Origin: Limnoraphis robusta CS-951
GTDB lineage: Bacteria; Cyanobacteriota; Cyanobacteriia; Cyanobacteriales; Microcoleaceae
Length of the DNA: 16,752 nucleotides
Assembly: GCF_000972705.2 (NCBI RefSeq)
Contig: NZ_LATL02000010.1
Coordinates: forward strand, 1-16,752
Direction of reading: 5' to 3'
Shown: in pieces, positions 1-7,384 of the stretch
Layout of the letters: every line of letters starts with the position of its first letter
How positions within the stretch are numbered: position 1 is the first letter of the stretch
Position numbers and translations under genes: made by a program
Notes under the pieces: model-generated
Databases searched by the model: none
Told to the model about the DNA's origin: nothing
What the model saw: only the letters and a program-made list of their open reading frames with translations

Positions 1-98
1 TTAGATGCTGGGTTTTTCAACTGGTTGAATACCCTGCCAGTAGAGTTATTATAGCATTTTTCCTGGCCTTATATCCCCATACCTGAAGGTAGGGGCGT

Positions 99-1544
99 GT
101 GCGGCAATTTTTGGTAAACAAATGTTACTATAAGCTCGTGTTAATTCTGACCGGGTGGAATGGGTCAACAGTAGAATATCAGTCTCAATTGGACATTTGG
201 GGGGTTACATTGCTTCAATACGACTTTCTCTCTCGCTTTCTCAAAGTCGCCTCTGTTAACGTGCTGTCGAATATTACAATTCCCTTGTCAGGGGCAATTA
301 GTGTTGCTTTTCTGGGGCATTTGTCAAGCATTAGCTATTTAGCCGGGGTAGCACTGGGTGCTATTTTGTTTGATTTTCTCTACGAGAGTTGTGCCTTTAT
401 CAAATCGGGAACAACTGTGATGACCTCTCAAGCTGCGGGAAGAGATGATCGAGAAGCACTGCTTCTAGCCGGATTGCAAAATGGCTTAATTGCTTTGGGC
501 TTTGGGATGCTTTTTCTACTGCTGCAATATCCTATCGGAAAGCTAGGTTTTTTCATGTTAAACGGTACTCCAGATGTGGAACTTGCGGGTCTTACTTATT
601 TTAATATCCGGATTTGGGCAGCACCTGCGGCGTTAGTCAACTTAGTTTTAACGGGATGGCTACTTGGGCAAGAACAAAATGGCAAAGTTCTTTCACTGAC
701 GATTATTGGAAATGTTGCCAATATTGCACTCAATTACCTCTTCATTGTCCGTTGGGATTTGGCAAGCATGGGAGCGGGGTTGTCACAAGCGATTAGCCAA
801 TACATCATCTTATTTGTAGCACTTGTGATGATTTCTCGACAAGTTTCGTTAAAAGAAATAATTGCTTTAACCGAAAAAGTGCTAAATTTATCGGCTCTGA
901 AAACTCCTTTTATTTTGAACCGCAATCTATCCGCTCGGTCTGTAGTGATCGTCTTGATGTTTATCCTTTTTAGTGCTTTTGGTGCAACATTTGGAACAGA
1001 CATTCTCGCTGAAAATGTTTTGCTTATTCAAATTGTTGCCATCAGTATGTATATGTGTGACGGTGTAGAATACGCAACGACTACTCTAACAGGTAACTTT
1101 AAAGGACAAGGAGCAACTCATAAATTTCTGCCGCTTTTGCAAACAGCATTAGGAACAAACCTTACTATTGCTTTAGTCATTGGGTTGACTGCTTTCTTTT
1201 TTCCTGGCCCCTTATTTCATCTATTCACTAACCATTCTGAATTAATAGAATCTATTAGCGTTTATACGCCTTGGATATTACTCGTTGTCGTAGGTTCAGG
1301 ATTTGCTTATGCTCTAGATGGGTATTTCGCTGGCTTAGGAGAAGCGGTTGCTGTTCGCAAGACATACCTAATCAGTGGGTTTATCGGATTAAGCTTACTT
1401 TGTGTATCAACCTTTTATTTGCACAGCAATCATTTTTTGTGGTTGAGTTTGTCAATCTTTATGTTATCTTGCACGTTAGGTTTGGGAATACAGGTTCCCA
1501 TGACATTACAATCTAATCCGGAAAAGGAGGCGGTTACTAACTGA
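99..1544 (+). CDS. MATE-family multidrug/metabolite exporter
   Basis: A polytopic inner-membrane protein of about 481 residues with roughly twelve hydrophobic segments. The N-terminal half has the MATE/DinF pattern: a first helix around FLGHL, then a loop with SGTTVMTSQAAGR. MATE proteins export organic cations or metabolites using a Na+ or H+ gradient; the substrate here is unknown. The start is uncertain. The ORF opens at GTG 99, with GAAGG nine bases upstream. The first 37 residues do not look like the family, however, and TTG 210 (preceded by a G run) would give a protein starting at LLQYDFLSRF and about 444 residues long, which is usual for MATE. The stop overlaps the start of the downstream aldo/keto reductase (TGATG), so the two are probably translated together. 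MATE genes also occur in cyanotoxin clusters, but no toxin-synthesis gene is visible here. Confidence 0.88.
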   Translation: MRQFLVNKCYYKLVLILTGWNGSTVEYQSQLDIWGVTLLQYDFLSRFLKVASVNVLSNITIPLSGAISVAFLGHLSSISYLAGVALGAILFDFLYESCAFIKSGTTVMTSQAAGRDDREALLLAGLQNGLIALGFGMLFLLLQYPIGKLGFFMLNGTPDVELAGLTYFNIRIWAAPAALVNLVLTGWLLGQEQNGKVLSLTIIGNVANIALNYLFIVRWDLASMGAGLSQAISQYIILFVALVMISRQVSLKEIIALTEKVLNLSALKTPFILNRNLSARSVVIVLMFILFSAFGATFGTDILAENVLLIQIVAISMYMCDGVEYATTTLTGNFKGQGATHKFLPLLQTALGTNLTIALVIGLTAFFFPGPLFHLFTNHSELIESISVYTPWILLVVVGSGFAYALDGYFAGLGEAVAVRKTYLISGFIGLSLLCVSTFYLHSNHFLWLSLSIFMLSCTLGLGIQVPMTLQSNPEKEAVTN

Positions 1545-1546
1545 TG
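1524..1546 (+). promoter_or_regulatory. Shine-Dalgarno and TGATG coupling site between exporter and reductase
   Basis: AAGGAGG (1524-1530) lies 13 bases before ATG 1544. That ATG shares one base with the upstream TGA stop (1542-1544). This strong ribosome site inside the end of the exporter gene fixes the reductase start and indicates translational coupling in one transcript. Confidence 0.7.
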
Positions 1547-2491
1547 AAATACAGAAAATTGGGCAACAGTGAATTACTCGTTTCTGAAATTAGTTTGGGT
1601 TCTTGGGGTGTTCACGAGGGGGTAGAAGATCGCAATGCCAAAGCCTGCATTTACAAGGCTTTTGACGTTGGAATTAATTTCATTGATACTTCTAATTCCT
1701 ATGCGGCGGGTGGGGCTGAGTCGTTTTTGGGGGAAGTGTTACAAGGCGTTGAGCGCTCGTCCTATCTCCTGGCCACGAAGGTCTTTTTTCCCACCTCACC
1801 GACTGACAAGGGACTCTCAGCCCCCCAAATCAGAAAACAAATTGATGCGTCCTTAACTCGGTTGCGTACCGATTATGTTGATCTGTATCAATGTCATCGC
1901 TACGATCCGGATACACCGTTGGAAGAAACCATGATGGCACTGACTGAGGTCGTGCGTCAGGGAAAAGTGCGTTACATTGGCTTTAGCGAGTGGAGTCCAG
2001 AACAAATTCAAGCCGCTTGCGATCTTGCTGATGTAGAACAGTTTGTTTCGAGTCAACCTCAATATTCGATGCTGTGGCGTGACCCGGAAGCTGAAGTGTT
2101 TCCCTTGTGTGCAGCCAATGGAATTAGTCAGATTGTTTGGTCTCCCCTAGCGCAAGGTGTACTAGCAGGTAAATACGAACCTGGACAAGTTCCCCCAGAA
2201 AATTCTCGTGCGGCTAATGATAAAATGAATTGGTACTTATTGCAGGAGTTGTTTAGCGATCGCATTCTCACCGCAGTCCAGAAATTGAAACCCATTGCCC
2301 AAAACTTAGGATTAAGTATGCCACAGTTGGCTTTGGCTTGGGTACTCCGCACTGAGTACGTTTGTTCAGCTATTATTGGTGCGAGTCGTCCGGAACATAT
2401 TGTGGATAACGTCACAGCATCAGGAGTCAAACTCGATACAGATGTATTGGCAACAATTGATCAAGTCCTCTTACCAGTTGTTCACAAGTGA
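1544..2491 (+). CDS. Aldo/keto reductase, Kv-beta-like
   Basis: A 315-residue cytoplasmic NADPH-dependent oxidoreductase with a TIM-barrel fold, close to the usual length of the family. The N-terminal MKYRKLGNSELLVSEISLG is the typical opening strand. The catalytic tetrad is visible as Asp48 (NFIDTS), Tyr53 (NSY), Lys79 (ATKVF) and His118 (QCHRYDPD). The cofactor-binding end is marked by a WSPLAQGVLAGKY stretch around residue 199 and by AIIGASRPEH near residue 277. This resembles the voltage-gated K+ channel beta-subunit/YghZ branch, which reduces aldehydes and ketones; the substrate cannot be told. It overlaps the MATE exporter by one base and is followed 47 bases later by a SnoaL-like gene, suggesting a three-gene transcript for modifying and exporting or detoxifying a small molecule. 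Confidence 0.92.
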   Translation: MKYRKLGNSELLVSEISLGSWGVHEGVEDRNAKACIYKAFDVGINFIDTSNSYAAGGAESFLGEVLQGVERSSYLLATKVFFPTSPTDKGLSAPQIRKQIDASLTRLRTDYVDLYQCHRYDPDTPLEETMMALTEVVRQGKVRYIGFSEWSPEQIQAACDLADVEQFVSSQPQYSMLWRDPEAEVFPLCAANGISQIVWSPLAQGVLAGKYEPGQVPPENSRAANDKMNWYLLQELFSDRILTAVQKLKPIAQNLGLSMPQLALAWVLRTEYVCSAIIGASRPEHIVDNVTASGVKLDTDVLATIDQVLLPVVHK

Positions 2492-2538
2492 TTCACGCTT
2501 CGTGTATGATTGAGCCGTTAAAGTAGAAATAAAATGCT

Positions 2539-2940
2539 ATGAGTAATTTAACAAATAAAGATGTCGTCAGACAGTTTTTTGAAATCTATAACAGTCAAGA
2601 TTACGAAGCAGCATACAAATGTATGGCGTCGAATTATTTAGATCATGGACTTCCTCAAGTACAAAGTGTTGAGGATGCAATTAAGATCTTGAAATCGACT
2701 CACACATCCTTTCCAGATATTAAAGTGGTCATCGATGATCTAATTGAAGAAAATGACAAAGTTGTATTTCGAGGTCACTTTAGCGCTACCCATCTCGGTG
2801 AGTTTGTTGGTATCGCTCCCACTGGTGTGAGAGTAGAATTTGAGGCATTAGAAATCTTCAAGATTGAGAATCAGAAGATTACAGAATCTTGGGGGTATTG
2901 GCCGATGTCGGAAATTGTCCACCAGATTCAGGCTTCTTAA
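2539..2940 (+). CDS. SnoaL-like/NTF2-fold protein
   Basis: A 133-residue single-domain protein. It opens with an NTF2-fold helix (NKDVVRQFFEIYNSQDYEAA), then has the SnoaL-type NYLDHG motif (His36), and ends with EALEIFKIENQKITESWGYW, a strand pair typical of SnoaL-like polyketide cyclases and ester hydrolases. Many members of this fold have unknown substrates, so a cyclase role is not claimed. There is no strong Shine-Dalgarno before ATG 2539. It is the third plus-strand gene after the MATE exporter and aldo/keto reductase. It ends three bases from the stop of the convergent histidine phosphatase gene. Confidence 0.82.
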   Translation: MSNLTNKDVVRQFFEIYNSQDYEAAYKCMASNYLDHGLPQVQSVEDAIKILKSTHTSFPDIKVVIDDLIEENDKVVFRGHFSATHLGEFVGIAPTGVRVEFEALEIFKIENQKITESWGYWPMSEIVHQIQAS

Positions 2941-2950
2941 CTTTTAAGAA
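2934..2950. terminator. Palindrome spanning two facing stop codons
   Basis: TTCTTAA-CTT-TTAAGAA is a perfect 7-bp inverted repeat with a 3-base loop. The TAA of the SnoaL-like gene is in the left arm and the TAA of the histidine phosphatase is in the right arm. It is AT-rich, so a weak bidirectional terminator or transcript-end hairpin is possible, but termination is an inference. Confidence 0.35.
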
Positions 2951-3579
2951 TTTAGATTGGCTGTGAGGATATCCATAGTTTCAAGATGACTTGTATCATT
3001 CCAGACAACAAGACTCCAACACCCGTTAACATACTCAAAACAGCAGAAGCTTGCATGATGCAGCTTGAAGCGCCAACCATTTCCCGGTGGAAGATTAAAC
3101 ACCATTTCAGAGAAATTCATTAAGACAAAACCATGAGTAACCACCACAACGGTTTCATCTAAATGTCGTTCAGCAATCCGATTCAACGCACGATAGCCTC
3201 TGTCCCGACATTGCCTTAAACTTTCTCCTGCTGGGATGACGTATTCATAGCGCATCTGTTTATGGTCTTGCCGTTCCTTTGGAAACTTCTCGTCCATTTC
3301 AGAAAATGTGAATCCCTGAAATATTCCCATATTCCACTCCCGTAATTCCGAGTCAAAAATAACATTCTTTCCACAAATTTCAGCAATGATGTTGGCTGTT
3401 TGAACCGCACGACCCAGATCACTACTGTACAAAGTGGTGAATGAAAGACGACGTAAACGATTAGCAATGGCTTGAGCCTGTTCAATTCCTTTGGGAGTTA
3501 ATAGACTATCAAGTTGTCCCATTACCTTGTCTTGTTGATTCCAGTCGGTTTCCCCATGGCGCACAATAATTAGTTTCAT
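2944..3579 (-). CDS. Histidine phosphatase (phosphoglycerate-mutase-like)
   Basis: A 211-residue member of histidine phosphatase branch 1. The phosphoacceptor RHGET motif is at residues 7-11 (His8). It is followed by the phosphate pocket Arg57 (SSDLGRAVQTA), Glu81 in the SELREWNMG stretch, and the second histidine His149 in VVVVTHG. All four key positions are present, so it should be an active phosphatase acting through a phosphohistidine. Family members act on phosphoglycerate, alpha-ribazole phosphate, sugar phosphates and others; the substrate is not evident. It is the last gene of the minus-strand block and lies after a 130-base gap containing its own palindrome, so it may have a separate promoter. 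Confidence 0.9.
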   Translation of the reverse strand: MKLIIVRHGETDWNQQDKVMGQLDSLLTPKGIEQAQAIANRLRRLSFTTLYSSDLGRAVQTANIIAEICGKNVIFDSELREWNMGIFQGFTFSEMDEKFPKERQDHKQMRYEYVIPAGESLRQCRDRGYRALNRIAERHLDETVVVVTHGFVLMNFSEMVFNLPPGNGWRFKLHHASFCCFEYVNGCWSLVVWNDTSHLETMDILTANLNS

Positions 3580-3652
3580 TTCTGGCTATCGTATTAATGA
3601 TGCTTGAGCAGTAAGAATCCATTTCTACAATATCCTTCTGATTTTAAGGCCA

Positions 3653-3670
3653 GTTTAACATGAGTTAAAC
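3653..3670. promoter_or_regulatory. Operator-like palindrome upstream of the phosphatase gene
   Basis: GTTTAAC-ATGA-GTTAAAC is a perfect 7-bp inverted repeat with a 4-base centre. It lies 74 bases upstream of the phosphatase start and 40 bases beyond the sulfotransferase stop. Its length and symmetry fit a dimeric repressor site. A small hairpin at the end of the sulfotransferase transcript is an alternative. Confidence 0.3.
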
Positions 3671-3709
3671 ATCTGCTTAGGTGCCGCGAGCCTCAAGAAA
3701 GAATCTAAT

Positions 3710-4384
3710 TTATTGAGTATTTTTATTTCCAACCCCTGACGAAACAGGATACCCGTTTCTTTCAAACCAATCCTGATATTTCGTCTCGATTTGTTTCACT
3801 AAATCCCGATCCAGATAGTTCATCCAATAACCATGACCACCATCTGTAATATGATTAGGGTGGAAAAGATTAGTTTTGTGGTGAACATCATCTTTCTCCC
3901 CCTCACTATTGTAAGATAAACTATCAATTTCTTCAACGATGGCTAACGCATTAACAGAACCGACGTCACAAACTTGTGCTAATTTTTCAATCACCCTGTT
4001 TTTTTCATTTAAAATACTGTCATAAGGTACAACTAGGTCTGCGACTTCAATCCATTTTTCGTGCATTCGGATCAGATAGTCCGCCGACTCCAGGGAGGGA
4101 GGATTTCCAAAGATTCTTAAGGCACTTGCCATTGCATCTCGAACATCTCTATAAGAATAGACAATTACATCTGCTCTCTCGACAATCCCTGGGTTAAAAT
4201 CATGTATTTTGATCAGGGTATACTGTTTCTCTGGGATCAGCTTATCCTTCCAATCTCCGGACCATCCACAACTCAAATTCTCCTTGATAGTCGGTGAACT
4301 AGAAAGCACTAGGCGAGTCGCATTGTACAACCAGGTACTCCCGGATCTCATCATACCTGCGGCAACAATTAACTGCGATGTCAT
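3710..4384 (-). CDS. PAPS-dependent sulfotransferase
   Basis: A protein of about 224 residues that would transfer sulfate from PAPS to an acceptor hydroxyl or amine. The 5'-phosphosulfate loop is visible as GMMRSGSTWLYN (residues 10-21). The 3'-phosphate-binding segment is VIVYSYRDVRDAMAS (about 73-87). A C-terminal GYWMNYLDRDLV stretch matches the usual late PAPS-binding region. It is short compared with eukaryotic sulfotransferases but typical of small bacterial ones. The ATG at 4384 is preferred because AAAGGAG lies 11 bases upstream; an in-frame ATG at 4420 would add 12 residues. It sits just downstream of a glycosyltransferase in the same direction, so a sulfated glycan or glycoconjugate is a reasonable product. 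The acceptor is unknown. Confidence 0.85.
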   Translation of the reverse strand: MTSQLIVAAGMMRSGSTWLYNATRLVLSSSPTIKENLSCGWSGDWKDKLIPEKQYTLIKIHDFNPGIVERADVIVYSYRDVRDAMASALRIFGNPPSLESADYLIRMHEKWIEVADLVVPYDSILNEKNRVIEKLAQVCDVGSVNALAIVEEIDSLSYNSEGEKDDVHHKTNLFHPNHITDGGHGYWMNYLDRDLVKQIETKYQDWFERNGYPVSSGVGNKNTQ

Positions 4385-4395
4385 AGCAATATTTT

Positions 4396-4402
4396 CTCCT
4401 TT
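4396..4402 (-). promoter_or_regulatory. Shine-Dalgarno deciding the sulfotransferase start
   Basis: On the minus strand AAAGGAG precedes the ATG at 4384 by 11 bases. The ATG at 4420 has only a weak AGAGG, farther away. This supports the shorter protein. Confidence 0.55.
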
Positions 4403-4477
4403 TAGATGATTGTTAACCATTGCTCAAAAAAAACCTCTATCTTGAGTTCAAGAATATAATTCAAGAATATAAAAGTT

Positions 4478-5707
4478 TTACCAATGCTCTTCTCGCTGAA
4501 GTTCCTTCCAAAAATAGCTAGGTTTTATTTTATGTAAAAGAGGTAATCCAGTGCGGAGAGCGGCTAGTTTTTCACCGTGATCGTACAAACAGAAAGCATA
4601 ATAAAATAAAGCATAGTTTGTAGCGATTCTTCGTTGTGTTACTGCATCTTGTTGTAAATTCAGATAGGGTGGTATATTAACCCGATTTAGGGTTGGCAAA
4701 TTTGGACGGGATGACTTAGCCGTTTTATTATAAATATCAAAATAAACTTGAGGTAAGTCTTTATAAGACTCTTCCCAAGTCCAAGATTGACGGATTTCTT
4801 GCAGTAAAGCTTGCGCTCTGTCTTGGGCTATTTTAGGGTTGTCCATATTATCAATAACGGCTTCTGCTATTTCTTGAGGATCGAATCCTGAAAGAACTTT
4901 TCCACATCCGGGTCTTTTGAGAATATCTACAGCGATACCGACGGGAGTTGATATTACAGGAATTCCACAAGCTCCGGCTTCGAGTAGGGTTAAGGGGCCT
5001 CCTTCTATGCGTGATGCGATCAAATACAGATCCAGTTGATTATAGTATTTAGGCACATCTTCTCGCGGTACACTGACCTTGTAGGTGACCTGACAACCCA
5101 GTTCTCTTAATGCAGGGACTAAATTTTTCCATCCGTAACCCATAATCAAAAAAGCGGGTTTATATCCAGCTTCTACTATGATTTTTGTCGCTGCTATTAG
5201 TAGTCTACTACCTTTGCGATCGCTACGACTACTCGGACGTTGAGTTCCAAAAAAACCAATCACAAAATTATCGCGGGACTTGGGATTGGGTTTTGGACAA
5301 AAGACTTTCGGATCGACTCCATTGGATAAAAGACTGATTGTTGCTTTTTCCGGTTTAAGCTGTTTCACCTCGGGTTCTAAAATTTTAGAAACATAAAATA
5401 TGTGATCGACCAACTGCAACTGTTCCGGTATTTCTTTAAAGTTCCAATGGTGATAGCTGGTTAGAATTGGACGAATCTCAGCCGCTTTTTTGATGTGTTC
5501 ATAGGAGAAGGATTGAACATCAATAACAAAATGAACCAAGTCCACAAATTCTAACATTTCCGGACAGGTATCCATCATTTCTATAAACTGATTCATATAA
5601 ACCCACAGGACTTCTATTCCTTGAGGTTCCACAACAGAAACAGCCTCTCGGACTAAGACTTCCAGACTGCCACGCGGTAAGTTAATGATAAAAAGAACTC
5701 TCATCAT
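4478..5707 (-). CDS. GT4-family glycosyltransferase
   Basis: A 409-residue GT-B-fold enzyme. The N-terminal acceptor domain (about 1-140) starts with MMRVLFIINLP. The C-terminal donor domain starts near NFVIGFFGTQRP (about 147). The retaining GT4 E-x7-E signature is clear: Glu235 and Glu243 in RIEGGPLTLLEAGACGIPV. The last 80 or so residues, after residue 330, extend beyond the usual GT4 end; they are helical-looking and contain a YALFYYAFCLYDHGEKLAAL stretch that could be a TPR-like helix pair. There is no signal peptide or membrane segment, so it is expected to be cytoplasmic or peripheral. No clear Shine-Dalgarno precedes the tandem ATGs at 5707 and 5704. Its position between amino-sugar-type genes and a sulfotransferase suggests it attaches the modified sugar. 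Confidence 0.9.
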   Translation of the reverse strand: MMRVLFIINLPRGSLEVLVREAVSVVEPQGIEVLWVYMNQFIEMMDTCPEMLEFVDLVHFVIDVQSFSYEHIKKAAEIRPILTSYHHWNFKEIPEQLQLVDHIFYVSKILEPEVKQLKPEKATISLLSNGVDPKVFCPKPNPKSRDNFVIGFFGTQRPSSRSDRKGSRLLIAATKIIVEAGYKPAFLIMGYGWKNLVPALRELGCQVTYKVSVPREDVPKYYNQLDLYLIASRIEGGPLTLLEAGACGIPVISTPVGIAVDILKRPGCGKVLSGFDPQEIAEAVIDNMDNPKIAQDRAQALLQEIRQSWTWEESYKDLPQVYFDIYNKTAKSSRPNLPTLNRVNIPPYLNLQQDAVTQRRIATNYALFYYAFCLYDHGEKLAALRTGLPLLHKIKPSYFWKELQREEHW

Positions 5708-5799
5708 ACGAATTGATTTAGAATTTACCCTGAAAATTGATTGTCAAATTAATAAATAGTCTCAACTCTAGTATGATCCTGGACGGCTTTTTTCAAAAG

Positions 5800-6336
5800 T
5801 CATGCTGTAACATTAACCATGAAATCCTCAAAGGTTACTTCAAATCCATCTCCATCTGGGGAAGCACACATAACGCCAATTTGAATTGTTTCATAGGGGA
5901 AATAGGTCATTCTCAGCAAAGCATAGTTAGACACTTCATTTAAGTAGAAAATCTGGATTGCTTCCTTAGAACGTTCAACCCGCATCTGTAAAACGTCGGG
6001 AGGATTTTGCAAGGGAATTACTGACCAATCTGAATAATCATGGGTAACAACAGCACTTAGATTTTGTACCCCATCAACGTATTCAATGCCTGTCTTAATC
6101 CAATGCTTTTCATCAACGCGCAACATAATCCCCGCTTGGTCATAGATATCTTTATAATCACCACGTATTTTGACTTCTACCACAAAATCAGTGCTAATCG
6201 AATCAAAATAAAAATGCCCCGTATCACGAATAAACCCATAATGAGTCATTCGCCAAAAATCGGTTTTGGGGGATGTTTTGACAATCAAGCGATTGTCTGA
6301 ATCAGTCCATTGGGCGGGTTCATTAAGCCATTGCAT
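5800..6336 (-). CDS. DUF1349-like protein (concanavalin-like fold)
   Basis: A 178-residue soluble protein. It resembles DUF1349 proteins in its order of beta strands: WTDSDNRLIVKTSPKTDFW at the start, a YDQAGIMLRVDEKHWIKTGIEY core (about residues 64-85), and a final strand with PDGDGFEVTFEDF. The family has a concanavalin A-like jelly roll, and its biochemical role is mostly unknown. The fold is often associated with carbohydrate binding, which would suit the sugar-related neighbours, but this is inference. No signal peptide is visible, so the protein is probably cytoplasmic. It lies 92 bases from the glycosyltransferase gene and 61 bases from the Nudix-like gene on the same strand. Confidence 0.75.
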   Translation of the reverse strand: MQWLNEPAQWTDSDNRLIVKTSPKTDFWRMTHYGFIRDTGHFYFDSISTDFVVEVKIRGDYKDIYDQAGIMLRVDEKHWIKTGIEYVDGVQNLSAVVTHDYSDWSVIPLQNPPDVLQMRVERSKEAIQIFYLNEVSNYALLRMTYFPYETIQIGVMCASPDGDGFEVTFEDFMVNVTA

Positions 6337-6397
6337 AGGGTTTTATCTTGTTCAAATTTTTAACAATCAATGGTGTCAGGTACTTTTTATTTATCCT

Positions 6398-7384
6398 TCA
6401 CCAATGATATTGCACTAAGTATTCTAAGCCTAAACGAGAGGAAAACATTAAAGCACAGGGTTCTTGTTCTCCAGGTAAGCGTCCATATTCTAGCAGAGCC
6501 TCTGCTTCCGCTTTACTGCGAATCCTAATTAAACTGGAATGTTCCTCCCACTGACCTGATTGAAAATGATGATCCGGCATTTCTGTTTGTACCACAAAAA
6601 CCAAATCAACTTCTCCAGTAATTGGGTTGCCAGATATGCCAATAAATCGAGTATTTGTCTCGTTTAAAGTCATGGCAATCTTCACTTCTTCCCGCAACTC
6701 CCGTTGAGCATCTTGATAAAAATTGATCTCTTGAACGGTGGGAGAAAATGTTGCCCAACCCGCTACAAAATTGAGAACGCCTCTATAATCGGATGAATTC
6801 AACCGTTTGCCAATGTAAACATTACCCTCGGTTGTCACCGGAACCACCCCAACCCCAACTCCTCTGGCAAAATAGGCGTAGGGATCTTGATAAGTTATTA
6901 ATCCCCGCAGCATCAGCTTTAACGATTCCAACGGGCTACGAGTTATATCCAGACGACAGCGGGGGTAGCTAGTCGGCCCAACTTTTAGGGTAAGGGTGTC
7001 TTGACTGCGAGACCAAAATCCAGCCACTCCAGCCCCAGACCAGCGGACTTTGCGATCGTCATAACTTCCCGGTTGGGTGCCATCTGAGAGGATACCCCTG
7101 CGAATCTGAGGATTAATCACCGCTTCCAAATAAGCTTGGAACTGAGTGTCAATTGGTTCGCCATCAAGATTTTGAGGGCCGTGTCCTTCCCGCACTTGAA
7201 TTTGGGTGATGTTTGCCGTCTCATGGGGAGAAATTAAGTGAAAAAAGTCGCAGCCTTTTATCAAGGCTTCAGATAAGACTTTACCTTGGGGCAAATCTGC
7301 TACAGCCGCAACAACCTGTTCGTAGCAGGCAAGATATTCAGAGGTTTGAGAAAGGGGGGATTCAGGCACTTTCGGCTTGTTCAC
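6398..7384 (-). CDS. Degenerate Nudix-superfamily protein
   Basis: About 328 residues from the GTG at 7384. The C-terminal half (about 170-328) looks like a Nudix domain. The strand GVGVGVVPVTTEGNVYIGKR leads into a partial Nudix box with AQRELREEVKI, which keeps Arg228, Glu229, Glu232 and Glu233. The spacing to the preceding Glu is one residue longer than the consensus, and the final Gly is Lys, so the box is atypical. The N-terminal half has no recognised domain. The layout faintly recalls UDP-sugar pyrophosphatases of the NUDT22 type, which would fit the nucleotide-sugar context, but this is a guess. The start is unclear. ATG 7435 would overlap the aminotransferase by 74 bases. GTG 7384 and GTG 7369 reduce this to 23 and 8 bases. 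None has a clear ribosome site, so coupling to the aminotransferase is likely. Confidence 0.75.
   Translation of the reverse strand: MNKPKVPESPLSQTSEYLACYEQVVAAVADLPQGKVLSEALIKGCDFFHLISPHETANITQIQVREGHGPQNLDGEPIDTQFQAYLEAVINPQIRRGILSDGTQPGSYDDRKVRWSGAGVAGFWSRSQDTLTLKVGPTSYPRCRLDITRSPLESLKLMLRGLITYQDPYAYFARGVGVGVVPVTTEGNVYIGKRLNSSDYRGVLNFVAGWATFSPTVQEINFYQDAQRELREEVKIAMTLNETNTRFIGISGNPITGEVDLVFVVQTEMPDHHFQSGQWEEHSSLIRIRSKAEAEALLEYGRLPGEQEPCALMFSSRLGLEYLVQYHW

Noticed and set aside
2256..2263. GCGATCGC octamers (also at 5216 and 8323) as regulatory sites
   Set aside because: These are HIP1 sequences, widespread in cyanobacterial genomes and here inside coding regions. They were used only as a hint to the organism.
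99..4384. A cyanotoxin cluster, because a MATE exporter and a sulfotransferase occur near each other as in cylindrospermopsin and saxitoxin loci
   Set aside because: No PKS, NRPS, amidinotransferase or other core toxin gene is present. The two genes are on opposite strands in separate blocks.
6369..6390. A GTGTCAGGTAC string resembling common cyanobacterial short repeats
   Set aside because: There is only one short copy in the gap, with no tandem structure, so it cannot be separated from chance.
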